From assembly GCF_008330945.1 (NCBI RefSeq), contig NZ_CP043488.1, positions 1,550,001 through 1,614,000 of the forward strand: a DNA stretch of 64,000 bases. Reading direction: 5' to 3'. The translations under genes were made by a program, and so were the position numbers. Under the pieces are notes generated by a model. The model ran no database searches, had not been told where the DNA came from, and saw nothing but the letters and a program-made list of their open reading frames with translations. The DNA is from Labrys sp. KNU-23. Lineage in GTDB: Bacteria > Pseudomonadota > Alphaproteobacteria > Rhizobiales > Labraceae. Below are positions 17,730 to 26,466 of this stretch, piece after piece; position 1 is the stretch's first letter; each line of letters opens with the position of its first letter.

Positions 17730-18703
17730 CGGGCAATCTCCATGAGGCGGGCCTTGGCGTGGGTCATGGCCGCGTCGGCCAGCAGCGCCAGCATGATGAT
17801 CGCGCCCTTGTAGAGCTCCAGACTGGACGGGTCGGTTCCGAAAATACGCAAGGCGGTGGTGAGGAGGCTGACGATCAGCGCCCCGACGACCGCGCCCCAG
17901 ACCGTGCCGCGGCCACCGAATATGCTCGTCCCGCCGAGGACAGCCGCTGCGATCGCATCCAGCAGCAGCGAGGTGCCGCCGATATTGGGCGTGACCACCG
18001 GCACGCGGCTGATCATGATGACGGCCGTGAGGAACGCGAACAGGCCAGAGGCGGCATAGACCAGGATGGTGTGCCGCGCGACCGGGATGCCTGCCAGTTC
18101 GGCCGCGGCCGGATCGGAACCGAGCGCATAGGTGCGCAGGCCGAAGCGGCTGCGGCGCATCAGCACCATGGCCAGAAGCACGATGATCACCGTGGCGAAG
18201 ATGACGTGGGGCAGGCCGAAGGAGCGTTCGACGCCGACGAATTTGAGCACGGGCTCGCGAACCACCAGCACGCCCTTGGAGGCGACGGCCAGCGTGGCGC
18301 CCTGCAGGGCCACCATGGAGGCCAGCGTCGTCACGAAGGGCGGTATGCGCAGAAGTGCGATCACCAGGCCGTTCGCCAGCCCCACCAGGAGCATGGCGCA
18401 CAGCCCGATCGCCAAGGCGCCCGCCAGCCCCGTTCCCATGTCGATGAGGCTCGCGACCAGCACGGCGCAAAAGGCGACGCCGATGCCGGCCGACAGATCG
18501 ATGCCGCCCGTCAGCAGCACGATCATCGCGCCGAGTGCCAGCACGGCCACGGGCGTGGCTTGCGATACGATGTTGATCAGGCTCTGGCCGGACACCACCC
18601 TGGGATCCAGCGAGCCGAAGACGATGGTCAATCCCGCCAGCAGGATCAGCGGGGAAAGATCGAGAATGCGCGGCAACATGCCTTTCCTCATCGCGATCGT
18701 CAT
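17726..18703 (-). CDS. CUT2-type sugar ABC transporter permease (RbsC-like)
   Basis: 325 residues, nearly all hydrophobic helices. It starts after residue 12 with PRILDLSPLILLAGLTIVFGSLDPRVVS. Family marks are LTGGIDLSAGIGVAFCAVLVA near residue 66, NGLVIALLRIPPFVTTLASM, and AAVLGGTSIFGGRGTVWGAVVGALIVS near 245. It overlaps the creatininase gene by four bases and sits 9 bases after the permease-ATPase fusion. It should pair with the fused permease half to form a heterodimeric membrane channel. Confidence 0.92.
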   Translation of the reverse strand: MTIAMRKGMLPRILDLSPLILLAGLTIVFGSLDPRVVSGQSLINIVSQATPVAVLALGAMIVLLTGGIDLSAGIGVAFCAVLVASLIDMGTGLAGALAIGLCAMLLVGLANGLVIALLRIPPFVTTLASMVALQGATLAVASKGVLVVREPVLKFVGVERSFGLPHVIFATVIIVLLAMVLMRRSRFGLRTYALGSDPAAAELAGIPVARHTILVYAASGLFAFLTAVIMISRVPVVTPNIGGTSLLLDAIAAAVLGGTSIFGGRGTVWGAVVGALIVSLLTTALRIFGTDPSSLELYKGAIIMLALLADAAMTHAKARLMEIAR

Positions 18704-18712
18704 GTGCCGCTC

Positions 18713-21256
18713 CTATCGCTGCCGGATGTTTGCCAGGGGACCGGCCGGCTTGGCCGTCGCACGATCGCCGAATGCCAGCGCCATGACCTGTTCTTCCGTC
18801 GCCCCGCGCGCGAGTTCGCCGACCGAAAGGCCTTGGCGCATGACCACGATGCGATCGGCGACGCCGAGCACCTCCGGCAGTTCACTCGACACCATCAGGA
18901 TGGCAGCGCCCTCTTGCTTGAGCCTGGCGATGAGGCGGTGCAGCTCGGATTTGGCACCGACGTCGACGCCGCGCGTCGGTTCGTCGAGCAGGATGATCCT
19001 GGGTTTGGTCGCCAGCCATTTGCCGATCACGACTTTCTGCTGGTTGCCGCCGGAAAGCTCGATCGTCGCCTTCCCAGGCTGTGCCGGGCGCACGCCGAGC
19101 GAGCCGATCAGCTCGCGCGCCAGCGCGGCGATCCGCGCCGGGGAGAGAATGCCGAGGCGGCTATGGCCCCGGATCCAGGCCAGCGAAAGGTTGTCGCTGA
19201 CCGACATGGTGCCGACGAACCCTTCCAGATGTCGGTCCTCGGGAATATAGACGATGCCCGCGCGATTGGCGGCCTTGAGGTCCCCTCCCCGCTGGTGCGT
19301 GCCGAAGATGGTGATCGCCCCGGTTTGCGGCGCGCCCATGCCCGCGATCAGGCGCAGCACTTCCGAGCGGCCGCTGCCCATCAGGCCGGCCAGTGCGACG
19401 ATCTCGCCGCGATGCACGTTGAGTGAAGCGGATTTGAGCCGCTTGCCGTCGGATAGCGCCTCGACCTCGATGGCCCTTTCGCCGATATCGGCCTGGCGAT
19501 GGGGGAAGACGTCGCCGACGTCGCGTCCCACCATCATCGCGACGATCTCGGCCTCGCTCGTTTCGGCGGTGCGGCGCTCGCCGATGAACTTGCCGTCGCG
19601 CAGCACCAGGACACGGCTGCACAGGTTGAAGATCTCCTCCATCTTGTGGGAGATGTAGAGGATGCCGGCGCCGCGGGCCTTGAGCCTGTCGATCAGCCCA
19701 TAGAGCTGGTCGCGCTCGCGGTTGGAGAGCGCGCTGGTCGGCTCGTCCATCACCATGAACCAGGCATCGGACAGGACCGCGCGCGCGATCTCCACCATTT
19801 GCTGCCGCCCCACGGACAGCGTGCGAAGTTCGGCGTCGACCGCAATGTCGAGCGAAAACTCGTCCATGACGGCCTGGGCTTCGCGGCGCATCCGTGCCCG
19901 GTCGAGCAGGCCCAGGCGCGTGCGCGGCTCGCGGCCGACGAACAGGTTCTCCTCCACCGTCAGGTCGGGCGACAGGCTGAAATGCTGATGGATGACACTG
20001 ATGTCGCGCGCCTCGTTGGAGGAATGAAAGTCGACCGTCTTGCCGTCGATGACGATCTCGCCCTCGTCGGGGCGATAGATCCCGGAGATGCACCTCACCA
20101 GGGTGGACTTGCCGGCCCCATTCTCGCCGGCGAGCGCGACCACCTCGCCGGACGAGACAGTAAAGGACACGCCGTCGAGCGCCTTGACGCCCGGAAACAG
20201 CTTGCCGATCCCGCGCAGGGCAATGCTGTGGGTGCCACCCGCTCCGGAGGGTGCTGCAGCAAGTACGCCATCGACCCTTTTCGGCGCCGTGCGCCGCAAG
20301 TTGGAAAACAGCGAAGTCACGCTCTCGGGCTGGCTGGCCAGCACGGCCGCCAGGATCAGCGCCGCGGTGATGTAGTAGATGACGATCTGCGGCACCTGCA
20401 GGAAGGACAGGCCGGTATTGATCACCCCGAGCAGCATGGCGCCGAGCGCCGTTCCCCAGATCGAGCCTTTGCCACCCGACAGTTTCGTGCCGCCTATGAT
20501 GGCGGCGGTGATCGCGGTGAATTCCAGGCCCGTGCCCGCCAGAGGCTGGGCGGAGCCGAGGCGGCCAATGGTGAGGATGGCGCCGAGCCCCGCCGTCGCG
20601 CCGGCGATGAGATAGACGGAGATGCGGACCGGGCCGACCGGCACCATCGAGGCACGGGCGGCCTCGGCATTGCCGCCGACCGCATAGATCCAGCGCCCGT
20701 AGACGGTGCGCTTGAGCACGAACCACCAGGCCAGCAGAACGACCAGGGCGATGACGACGGACACCGGCAGCAACCCGAACGTCTCCCGTCCGGCATAGAG
20801 CACGACAGGATCGGCGATGGTGATGCTCGATGCCCTGGACAGGCTGAGCGAAAGGCCACGGGCGAAAGCCATGGTGGCAAGCGTGGCCATGAACGGCGAA
20901 ATACCGGCGAACCCGATCAGGATGCCGTTGAGGAGACCGATGAGCGCGCCGCTTGCGATCGCCGTCGCCAGCGTCAGCACGGCCGATCCGGAAGCGGCAT
21001 GGACGAGGCCGGCGGCCACGCCGGCAAAAGCCAGCGTGCTGCCCACCGAAATATCGATGCCGCGTGCGATGATGACGGCGGTCATCGCGAAGGCGATCAG
21101 GGCAATCACCGAACTCTGCTGGGCGATGCTGACGAAATTGCCAGCCGTCAGGAAACGCGGATCGATCCAGCCGAACACGACGACGGCGAGCACGAAGACG
21201 AGGATCAATACCGGCTCGTTCCGCCTGAAAAGGCTCGATAATCTCAGCTGGGACAT
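18713..21256 (-). CDS. Fused ABC transporter permease and tandem ATPase (RbsC-RbsA fusion)
   Basis: 847 residues from the ATG behind GGGGGAAA at 21256. Residues about 1-325 form an RbsC-like permease (IARGIDISVGSTLAFAGVAA, and GGTKLSGGKGSIWGTALGAM). A short linker leads into two RbsA-like ATPase domains. The first has Walker A GENGAGKSTL, signature LSVGRQQMVE and Walker B VMDEPTSALS. The second has the degenerate GLMGSGRSEVLRL usual for RbsA domain 2, signature LSGGNQQKVVIGKWL and Walker B ILLDEPTRGVD. Permease and ATPase are normally separate genes; here no stop or frame change lies between them. Energises uptake of the ligand of the adjacent binding protein. Confidence 0.93.
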   Translation of the reverse strand: MSQLRLSSLFRRNEPVLILVFVLAVVVFGWIDPRFLTAGNFVSIAQQSSVIALIAFAMTAVIIARGIDISVGSTLAFAGVAAGLVHAASGSAVLTLATAIASGALIGLLNGILIGFAGISPFMATLATMAFARGLSLSLSRASSITIADPVVLYAGRETFGLLPVSVVIALVVLLAWWFVLKRTVYGRWIYAVGGNAEAARASMVPVGPVRISVYLIAGATAGLGAILTIGRLGSAQPLAGTGLEFTAITAAIIGGTKLSGGKGSIWGTALGAMLLGVINTGLSFLQVPQIVIYYITAALILAAVLASQPESVTSLFSNLRRTAPKRVDGVLAAAPSGAGGTHSIALRGIGKLFPGVKALDGVSFTVSSGEVVALAGENGAGKSTLVRCISGIYRPDEGEIVIDGKTVDFHSSNEARDISVIHQHFSLSPDLTVEENLFVGREPRTRLGLLDRARMRREAQAVMDEFSLDIAVDAELRTLSVGRQQMVEIARAVLSDAWFMVMDEPTSALSNRERDQLYGLIDRLKARGAGILYISHKMEEIFNLCSRVLVLRDGKFIGERRTAETSEAEIVAMMVGRDVGDVFPHRQADIGERAIEVEALSDGKRLKSASLNVHRGEIVALAGLMGSGRSEVLRLIAGMGAPQTGAITIFGTHQRGGDLKAANRAGIVYIPEDRHLEGFVGTMSVSDNLSLAWIRGHSRLGILSPARIAALARELIGSLGVRPAQPGKATIELSGGNQQKVVIGKWLATKPRIILLDEPTRGVDVGAKSELHRLIARLKQEGAAILMVSSELPEVLGVADRIVVMRQGLSVGELARGATEEQVMALAFGDRATAKPAGPLANIRQR

Positions 21257-21331
21257 GATTTCCCCCAATAGGGACCGGGCCGGTCGTGATCTGCGGCGCG
21301 GCGAGGCTCGCTGCCGCACACAGGCAGGCGG

Positions 21332-21360
21332 CTGCCGGCACGGATCGGCCGTGCCGGCAG
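21332..21360 (-). terminator. Intercistronic stem-loop between binding protein and fusion gene
   Basis: A perfect 11-base-pair stem, CTGCCGGCACG and CGTGCCGGCAG, with a 7-base loop, 12 bases past the binding-protein stop on its strand. No U tract follows. Hairpins in this place usually protect the binding-protein mRNA and reduce read-through into transporter genes. Confidence 0.6.
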
Positions 21361-21372
21361 GTGGCGTTCGGC

Positions 21373-22398
21373 CTATTTTCCGACCGTCATGGCCGAGACC
21401 GGCACCTTGGGGCCAAGCTGCTCGGTATAGTTCTTGGCCTCGATGGCCTGCTTGTCGGTGTTGATATGCTCGAAGTTCAATCCGGCTGCCTTGAGCTTCT
21501 TCGCGGTTTCGTCGGAGGTGACGAAATAGGTCGGCATGTAGAGATCCTTCGGCAGCTTCTCGCCATTGGCCAGGCGTGTCGCGACCGCGATGTTCCAGTA
21601 GCCGACGCGATTGGCGCCGGTGAGGACATCGAGCACCATCTTGCCGCTGTCGATCAGCTCCTTCATCTCGGCATCGCCGTCATAGCCGCCATAGATCAGG
21701 TTCGAACCCATCGAACTGGCGACCGAATCCGCCGCCAGGCACAGGCTGTCGGAGATGCAGGCGATCGCCTTGAGGTCGGGATAGGTCGTCAGCCAGGTCT
21801 GCGCAGCGTTCGTCGCCTTGGCGGCATCCCAATTGGTCGGCTCGACGCCGACGATCTTGATCTTGGGATATTCCTTGGCCAGGGTTTCGACGAAGCCCTT
21901 TTCGCGGGTGTCGGACACGAAATTGCCGCGCGAGCCGACGAGCAGGGCGATCTCGCCCTCCCCGCCGAGCGAGGCACCGATGGCACGGGCCACCATCGCC
22001 ATGTTCTCATAGTCGGGATAGAGAGTGGAATAGTTGCCGTCCGCCTCCACCTTGTTGCCCATGGTGACAACGGGGATACCGGCTGCGAGCGCCTTCTTGA
22101 TCACCGGTACCAGGGCGTTCTTGTCGAGCGGGTCGACCAGAATGGCGCTGACGCCCTGGTTGATGAAGTTCTCGATGATGGCCACTTCCTTCTCGAGGCT
22201 TCCTTCCGCGCTCTGCCAGGTGGAGCGCACGCCATAATCCTTGGCAGCGACGTCGCCCGCCTCCTTCATGCGCACATAGAAGGAGTTTTGCAGATCGATG
22301 GCGGCGACGCCGAGGACCTTGTCCTTGGCCTGCGCCAAAGACGGCATGGCAAGCGCGAACGCGAGCAGCGCCACCGATGTCTTGAAGATGCTACGCAT
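21373..22398 (-). CDS. Periplasmic sugar-type substrate-binding protein (RbsB family)
   Basis: 341 residues from the ATG behind GGAGGAG; a longer in-frame reading has no ribosome site. A Sec signal peptide is clear: MRSIFKTSVALLAFALAMP followed by SLAQA and cleavage before KDKVLG. The mature part is a peripla_BP_4 fold: IDLQNSFYVRMKEAG, AILVDPLDKNALVPVIKKAL, IPVVTMGNKVEAD, AIACISDSLCLAADSVA. It delivers ligand to the fused transporter. CUT2 binding proteins bind sugars, polyols, or small molecules such as autoinducer-2; the acidic and aromatic pocket positions cannot be assigned by eye. Confidence 0.92.
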   Translation of the reverse strand: MRSIFKTSVALLAFALAMPSLAQAKDKVLGVAAIDLQNSFYVRMKEAGDVAAKDYGVRSTWQSAEGSLEKEVAIIENFINQGVSAILVDPLDKNALVPVIKKALAAGIPVVTMGNKVEADGNYSTLYPDYENMAMVARAIGASLGGEGEIALLVGSRGNFVSDTREKGFVETLAKEYPKIKIVGVEPTNWDAAKATNAAQTWLTTYPDLKAIACISDSLCLAADSVASSMGSNLIYGGYDGDAEMKELIDSGKMVLDVLTGANRVGYWNIAVATRLANGEKLPKDLYMPTYFVTSDETAKKLKAAGLNFEHINTDKQAIEAKNYTEQLGPKVPVSAMTVGK

Positions 22399-22560
22399 AT
22401 GAACTCCTCCTTTGCCTGGATGGCCTTTGGTCTGGACTTTTACGTGCTTCTTGTTTGGACGTACTTCTTGTTTGTCTTGGCCGTGCGCCGCCTTCCTGCG
22501 AGGCGTTCCCGGCGGCATGAGATGCGGCGCAGCATTGCGCCGGTCGTGCAAAATCCTCCC

Positions 22561-23499
22561 TCAGGCGGAAAGCCCGTCCACGCCCGCGCCGCAGACCAAC
22601 CCGGCGACGCGTTCGCCGGGTTTTGGCCTGACAGCACCGGCCATCAGCGCCGCCAGCGAGGCCGCGCCGCTTAGATCCGCGGCGATGCCGAACTCGAACC
22701 AGAGAAGCTCGGCAGCGCGCTGCATCGCCTCGTCGCTGACCAGGACGATGTCATCGACATGGCGCCGCGCGATCTCGTAGATGCTCTCATCCGTGCGGCC
22801 GCAGGCCATGGTGGCGACGCGCGTTGTCACTTGCGGCAGACGCACGACATGGCCGGCAGCGAAACAGGCATGGAGGGTCGGCGAACCCACCGGCTCCACG
22901 CCGACGATGCGGGCCTTCGGCTTCATCGCCTTGACGACCTGCGACACTCCGGCGATGAGGCCGCCACCACCGATGGCGATGATGTAGAGATCGGCGTCCG
23001 GAATCTGCTCCAGCATTTCGACGCCGATGGTGCCCTGCCCCGAAACGATGGCATCGTCGGCGAAGGGGTGCATGTAGAAGGCGCCGCTCTCCCGGGCATG
23101 GGCCGTCGCGGCCTGGTGGGCCTCGTCCCATACGGCGCCGGCATAGCGCACCTCGGCGCCCAGTTTGCGCAGCTTCTGCTCCTTGAGCGGGCTGGCATTG
23201 GTCGGCAGGAAGATGGTGGCCGGCACGCCGCTCTGGCGGGCCATATAGGCGGTGGCCAGGCCATGATTGCCGCCGGAGGCCGCGACAAGACCCTTGGCGA
23301 TCGCATGGGCGGACAGCGATTTGACCCGATTGACGGCGCCGCGGATCTTGAACGAGCCGCTGACTTGCAGGCATTCGAGCTTGAGATAGGTGCCGCTCGG
23401 AATGGTGGCGTCGGAGCAATGCTCGAGCCTGAGAACCGGCGTCCTGCGGATATGGGGCCTGACGCGCTCGACGGCGGCCTTGATCGCCTCAACGCTCAT
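22561..23499 (-). CDS. PLP-dependent threonine/serine dehydratase-like enzyme (EutB-like)
   Basis: 312 residues, fold type II PLP enzyme. The PLP lysine lies in SGSFKIRGAVNRVK (about residue 51), the phosphate-facing loop is ASGGNHGLATAYMA, and the glycine loop is IAIGGGGLIAGVSQVV. The C-terminal regulatory domain of biosynthetic IlvA is missing, as in catabolic dehydratases. The sequence and its partner deacylase resemble the eutB-eutE pair of hydroxyectoine catabolism, but eutA, eutC and eutD (ectoine hydrolase) are absent here. It probably deaminates a hydroxy- or amino-acid released by the deacylase. Starts 11 bases inside the deacylase gene. Confidence 0.82.
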   Translation of the reverse strand: MSVEAIKAAVERVRPHIRRTPVLRLEHCSDATIPSGTYLKLECLQVSGSFKIRGAVNRVKSLSAHAIAKGLVAASGGNHGLATAYMARQSGVPATIFLPTNASPLKEQKLRKLGAEVRYAGAVWDEAHQAATAHARESGAFYMHPFADDAIVSGQGTIGVEMLEQIPDADLYIIAIGGGGLIAGVSQVVKAMKPKARIVGVEPVGSPTLHACFAAGHVVRLPQVTTRVATMACGRTDESIYEIARRHVDDIVLVSDEAMQRAAELLWFEFGIAADLSGAASLAALMAGAVRPKPGERVAGLVCGAGVDGLSA

Positions 23500-24580
23500 C
23501 GGCCTGCTCCTTCAGTGCAAGCGCCTCGGGATATTCGTCGGCGATGACGAAGCAGCAATTGCCCGGCCTGACCCGGCCCGGCTGGCGCTTGGCGAAGACG
23601 ACGCCGTCAATGGCGTAGCGAAGCTCGACAGGCTCGCGTGCCGGCGAACGCGGGAAATGGATGCGGCCGGCAAGCTCGCCTTTCCTGGCAACTGCACCCA
23701 ATTGGCCGATCGGCTCGAACACACCGTCATCGTCGGCCAGGATATAACCCCGGCTACCGGGCACCTTGAGCACGCGCTTATTGGCCCCTTGGGGCAGTTC
23801 GGGCGCCCCCTTCAGGACGCCGGCATGTTTGAGGACATTGCGGATGCCGCGCCGGCAGATGGCGAGGGCGTCCTGGCTGACCAGGCCTCCGCCGGCCATT
23901 TCGGTGCCGATGACGACGAGGCCCTGCAGATTGGCGGCTGCGGTCGCCGTGCGCGTCTCACCCAGATTGTCGACCATGACGACGGTCGGAGCGCCGAAGG
24001 CGAGCGTCGCCTCGATGTTGAGCCGGTGTCCCTCGGGCGTCGGCGACGGCTCGATGATGGCGCTGGGCAGGATCATCAGCGAGGACCCGCCCGAATGCAG
24101 GTCGAGGAAGTAATCGGCGAGCGGCATCAGGCAATCATGGACATAGGCCGCGATCTGCCTGGTAAGCGTACCGTCGAAATCACCTGGAAAGCAGCGGTTG
24201 AAGTTCAGCCCGTCAATCGGCGAAGTGCGCGTTCCGGCTTCGACGGCCCGGATGTTGATGGCGGGTATGGCGATGATGCGGCCCGAAACCTCGGTGGGAT
24301 CGATGTCGCGCAGCAATTCGCCGAGCGCCAGGGGGCCTTCATATTCGTCGCCGTGATTGCCCGCCTCGATGAGGACCGTCGGCCCATTGCCATTCTTGAC
24401 GACGGCCAGCGGCACCTGGACCGCGCCCCAGGCGTCGTCGTGGGGAGACTGGGGCACGCAGAAATAGCCGATCTGCTTGCCGGGCTGTTCCAGGTCGACG
24501 GTCGTGAACACACTGTTTCTGCGTGGGCTCACCGGCTTTCGGCGGGTCGGCTCCGAAGTCCCGGCCATCAAATCCGTCAT
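23489..24580 (-). CDS. Zinc deacylase, succinylglutamate desuccinylase/aspartoacylase family (DoeB/EutE-like)
   Basis: 363 residues, M14-like zinc carboxypeptidase fold. Zinc ligands are in AGNHGDEYEGPLAL (His and Glu, about residues 73-86) and DLHSGGSS (His); substrate-side residues are seen in NRCFPGDFDG. The last 80 residues form the small beta domain usual in DoeB. DoeB/EutE releases acetate from N-alpha-acetyl-diaminobutyrate. Here it is the first gene of an operon with a sugar-type ABC importer, so the substrate may be another N- or O-acyl compound. It is transcribed away from the IclR gene, with an inverted repeat between them. Confidence 0.85.
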   Translation of the reverse strand: MTDLMAGTSEPTRRKPVSPRRNSVFTTVDLEQPGKQIGYFCVPQSPHDDAWGAVQVPLAVVKNGNGPTVLIEAGNHGDEYEGPLALGELLRDIDPTEVSGRIIAIPAINIRAVEAGTRTSPIDGLNFNRCFPGDFDGTLTRQIAAYVHDCLMPLADYFLDLHSGGSSLMILPSAIIEPSPTPEGHRLNIEATLAFGAPTVVMVDNLGETRTATAAANLQGLVVIGTEMAGGGLVSQDALAICRRGIRNVLKHAGVLKGAPELPQGANKRVLKVPGSRGYILADDDGVFEPIGQLGAVARKGELAGRIHFPRSPAREPVELRYAIDGVVFAKRQPGRVRPGNCCFVIADEYPEALALKEQADER

Positions 24581-24609
24581 GGGCTTCTCCCTTTCGCCCA
24601 GATGATGAC

Positions 24610-24645
24610 GGTTTTATATATGATGTCAAGTTTGAATATAAAACC
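24610..24645. promoter_or_regulatory. Inverted-repeat operator between the deacylase operon and iclR
   Basis: Perfect 10-base arms GGTTTTATAT and ATATAAAACC with a 16-base spacer, in the 120-base divergent gap. A second perfect palindrome GAGAATTCTC lies at 24661-24670, 30 bases before the IclR start. Both are candidate sites for the adjacent regulator. Confidence 0.65.
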
Positions 24646-24700
24646 ATAGGCACAAGCCGAGAGAATTCTCTATGGTCTGCGTCCATTAAGGGAATCGCGC

Positions 24701-25504
24701 ATGAGCAGCATCGAAGACCGGGAAAAGCCCGCCTATTCCGCACCGGCACTGACCAAGGGACTCGAGGTTCTGGAACTTCTGGCAGAGGCTGGGGTGCCCT
24801 TGACGATGAAGGAGATCGCGGATGGGCTCGGCCGGTCGAAAAACGAGATCTTTCGTATGCTGGTGGCCCTCCAGGAGCGCGGCTATATCGAGCGCGATCC
24901 GGAAACCGATGCCTTCTACCTGACCGATCGTCTGTTCAAGCTGGGGCTGCATACGCCGCGCCAGCAGGACCTCTTGACGGCAGCCATGCCGGAACTGGCG
25001 GCCATTGCGCTGGAATGCCAGCAATCGCCTCATCTGGTGGTCGTCAATCACGGCCTGACCGTCGTCATCGCCGCGGTGCCCGGCGGCGACGACATGTCCT
25101 TCACGCTGCGCCTTGGTTATGGACGCCTTGCGACGGATTCAACCTCCGGCCAGGTCGTGCTCGCCTTTCAGCCGCCTGCCGTCGCCAGGAAGGTCATCGA
25201 GGAAAGCCAGGGGCGCAGTGCCGTCCCGATCGATCGTGCCGCATTGGAAGCCAATCTTGCCGCCATTCGTGCCCGAGGGCACGAACTGCGCTCGAGCCGG
25301 GATTTCGTCGGCATCACGGATATATGTTGCCCAATTTTCGGTGCCGACGGCTTCGCCGCCGCGTCCATCATCATCGCCTATGTCAACCGGCACGCCCACG
25401 ACAACCAGGCTCGGCACGAAACCACGCTTGGGGTATTGCAGGCCTCCTGCAGTCGCATCTCGGCAAAACTCTCGCCCCGGCTGCGTGTTCAGCATCCTGT
25501 CTGA
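24701..25504 (+). CDS. IclR-family regulator of the fused-transporter operon
   Basis: 267 residues. The winged HTH is in residues 15-75 (ALTKGLEVLELLAEAGVPLT, then ADGLGRSKNEIFRMLVALQERGYIERD). The C-terminal IclR effector domain has TSGQVVLAFQPP and a cysteine-containing DICCPIFGADGFAAASIIIAY. Encoded divergently from the 24580-13647 operon, it is the obvious controller. Effector unknown; IclR proteins often act as repressors released by a pathway intermediate. The 140 bases after it hold no gene. Confidence 0.9.
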   Translation: MSSIEDREKPAYSAPALTKGLEVLELLAEAGVPLTMKEIADGLGRSKNEIFRMLVALQERGYIERDPETDAFYLTDRLFKLGLHTPRQQDLLTAAMPELAAIALECQQSPHLVVVNHGLTVVIAAVPGGDDMSFTLRLGYGRLATDSTSGQVVLAFQPPAVARKVIEESQGRSAVPIDRAALEANLAAIRARGHELRSSRDFVGITDICCPIFGADGFAAASIIIAYVNRHAHDNQARHETTLGVLQASCSRISAKLSPRLRVQHPV

Positions 25505-25644
25505 TGCCGCTCCAACCGCTCATCGGCCTCCGCGATCCGTCGCTTGCGCAAGCGCTTCTCGCTGGCAACCGCTCTGTCGGTGCCGGCGAGCAGAATGGCC
25601 TGCCGATGGTGAGATCCCATCATCGCTTAACCGCCTCGACCATG

Positions 25645-26451
25645 CTACTCGGCAAGCGCTTGGGAAATCTCATTCGCAGTTTGGATGACCACCGGAGCCA
25701 GCCCCGCTAGACGGCCATCCGGCATGCGCTCGACCGGGCCGGAGACGCTGACCGCCGCGAACACCCTGCCCGAGGAATCATGAACAGGGGCGCCGATGCA
25801 GCGCACCCCCACCTCGATTTCTTCGTTGTCGATGGCGAAGCCCTGCACCCGGATGCGCGCCAATTCCGACAGGAGATCGTCGAGATGCGTGATTGTGCGG
25901 GCCGTGTAGCCGTGCAGCCCCTCCCCGGCGATCTTGCTGACGAGACTTTCGTCTTGAAATGCCAGAAACGCCTTGCCCACACTGGTGCAATAGGTCGGCG
26001 CGGCCTGCAGCGTCGTCATGCTCGAGGCGATCATCTGCTCCCGCTCCACGCAAACCATCTGATGCCCGTCGAACATATGGAAGTGAATGATCTCACCGGT
26101 CAGTTGCTGAAGCTTGGCAATGTGAGGATGGGCACGCGTGGGCGTATCGAGGCTTGCCAGGACACTGCTGCCATAGTGGAACATCTTCAGACCGAGCCGG
26201 TATCCCTGGCGCCGCCCGTCCTGATCGAGCAAGCCGACCTCCCGGAGCGAGGTGACGATGCGGTGGATCGTGGTCTTGGGCAGGCCGGTGGCTTCCGAAA
26301 GGTCAGCAATCGTCATGCTCGGCCGACTGCGGGAAAAGGCATCGAGGACGAGAGCCATCTTGCGCAGCGACTTGGCACCCGCGTCCCGGCTTTCCGAAGC
26401 CATTGAAGTTTCGGGGCCGACGGTTTCCTGGAATACTACGTGCGCATTCAT
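25645..26451 (-). CDS. IclR-family regulator of the amino-acid-type ABC operon
   Basis: 268 residues. HTH segment LRKMALVLDAFSRSRPSMTI, then LSEATGLPKTTIHRIVTSLREVGLL (residues 29-75). Effector domain with YCTSVGKAFLAFQDE, GVRCIGAPVHDSSGRVFAAV and SVSGP. It is the last gene of the transporter operon (15-base gap after the second permease). The paired TTCCGCA palindromes at 29563-29577 and 29684-29698 are its best candidate sites, which would make the regulator autoregulated. It starts with an unusual 30-residue leader before the HTH; an internal Met at residue 17 or 32 is an alternative start. Confidence 0.9.
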   Translation of the reverse strand: MNAHVVFQETVGPETSMASESRDAGAKSLRKMALVLDAFSRSRPSMTIADLSEATGLPKTTIHRIVTSLREVGLLDQDGRRQGYRLGLKMFHYGSSVLASLDTPTRAHPHIAKLQQLTGEIIHFHMFDGHQMVCVEREQMIASSMTTLQAAPTYCTSVGKAFLAFQDESLVSKIAGEGLHGYTARTITHLDDLLSELARIRVQGFAIDNEEIEVGVRCIGAPVHDSSGRVFAAVSVSGPVERMPDGRLAGLAPVVIQTANEISQALAE

Positions 26452-26466
26452 GTCCTTATCTCACTT

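Noticed and set aside
17690-21241. Long plus-strand open frames (17690-19426, 19499-21241) opposite the ABC genes
   Set aside because: They are rich in Arg, Asp, Gly and His with no family resemblance, and mirror the codon pattern of the true genes on the other strand in GC-rich DNA.
22561-24580. Ectoine/hydroxyectoine degradation operon
   Set aside because: Only eutB- and eutE-like genes are present; ectoine hydrolase, eutA, eutC and the usual TRAP or Ehu transporter are missing, so the substrate was left open.
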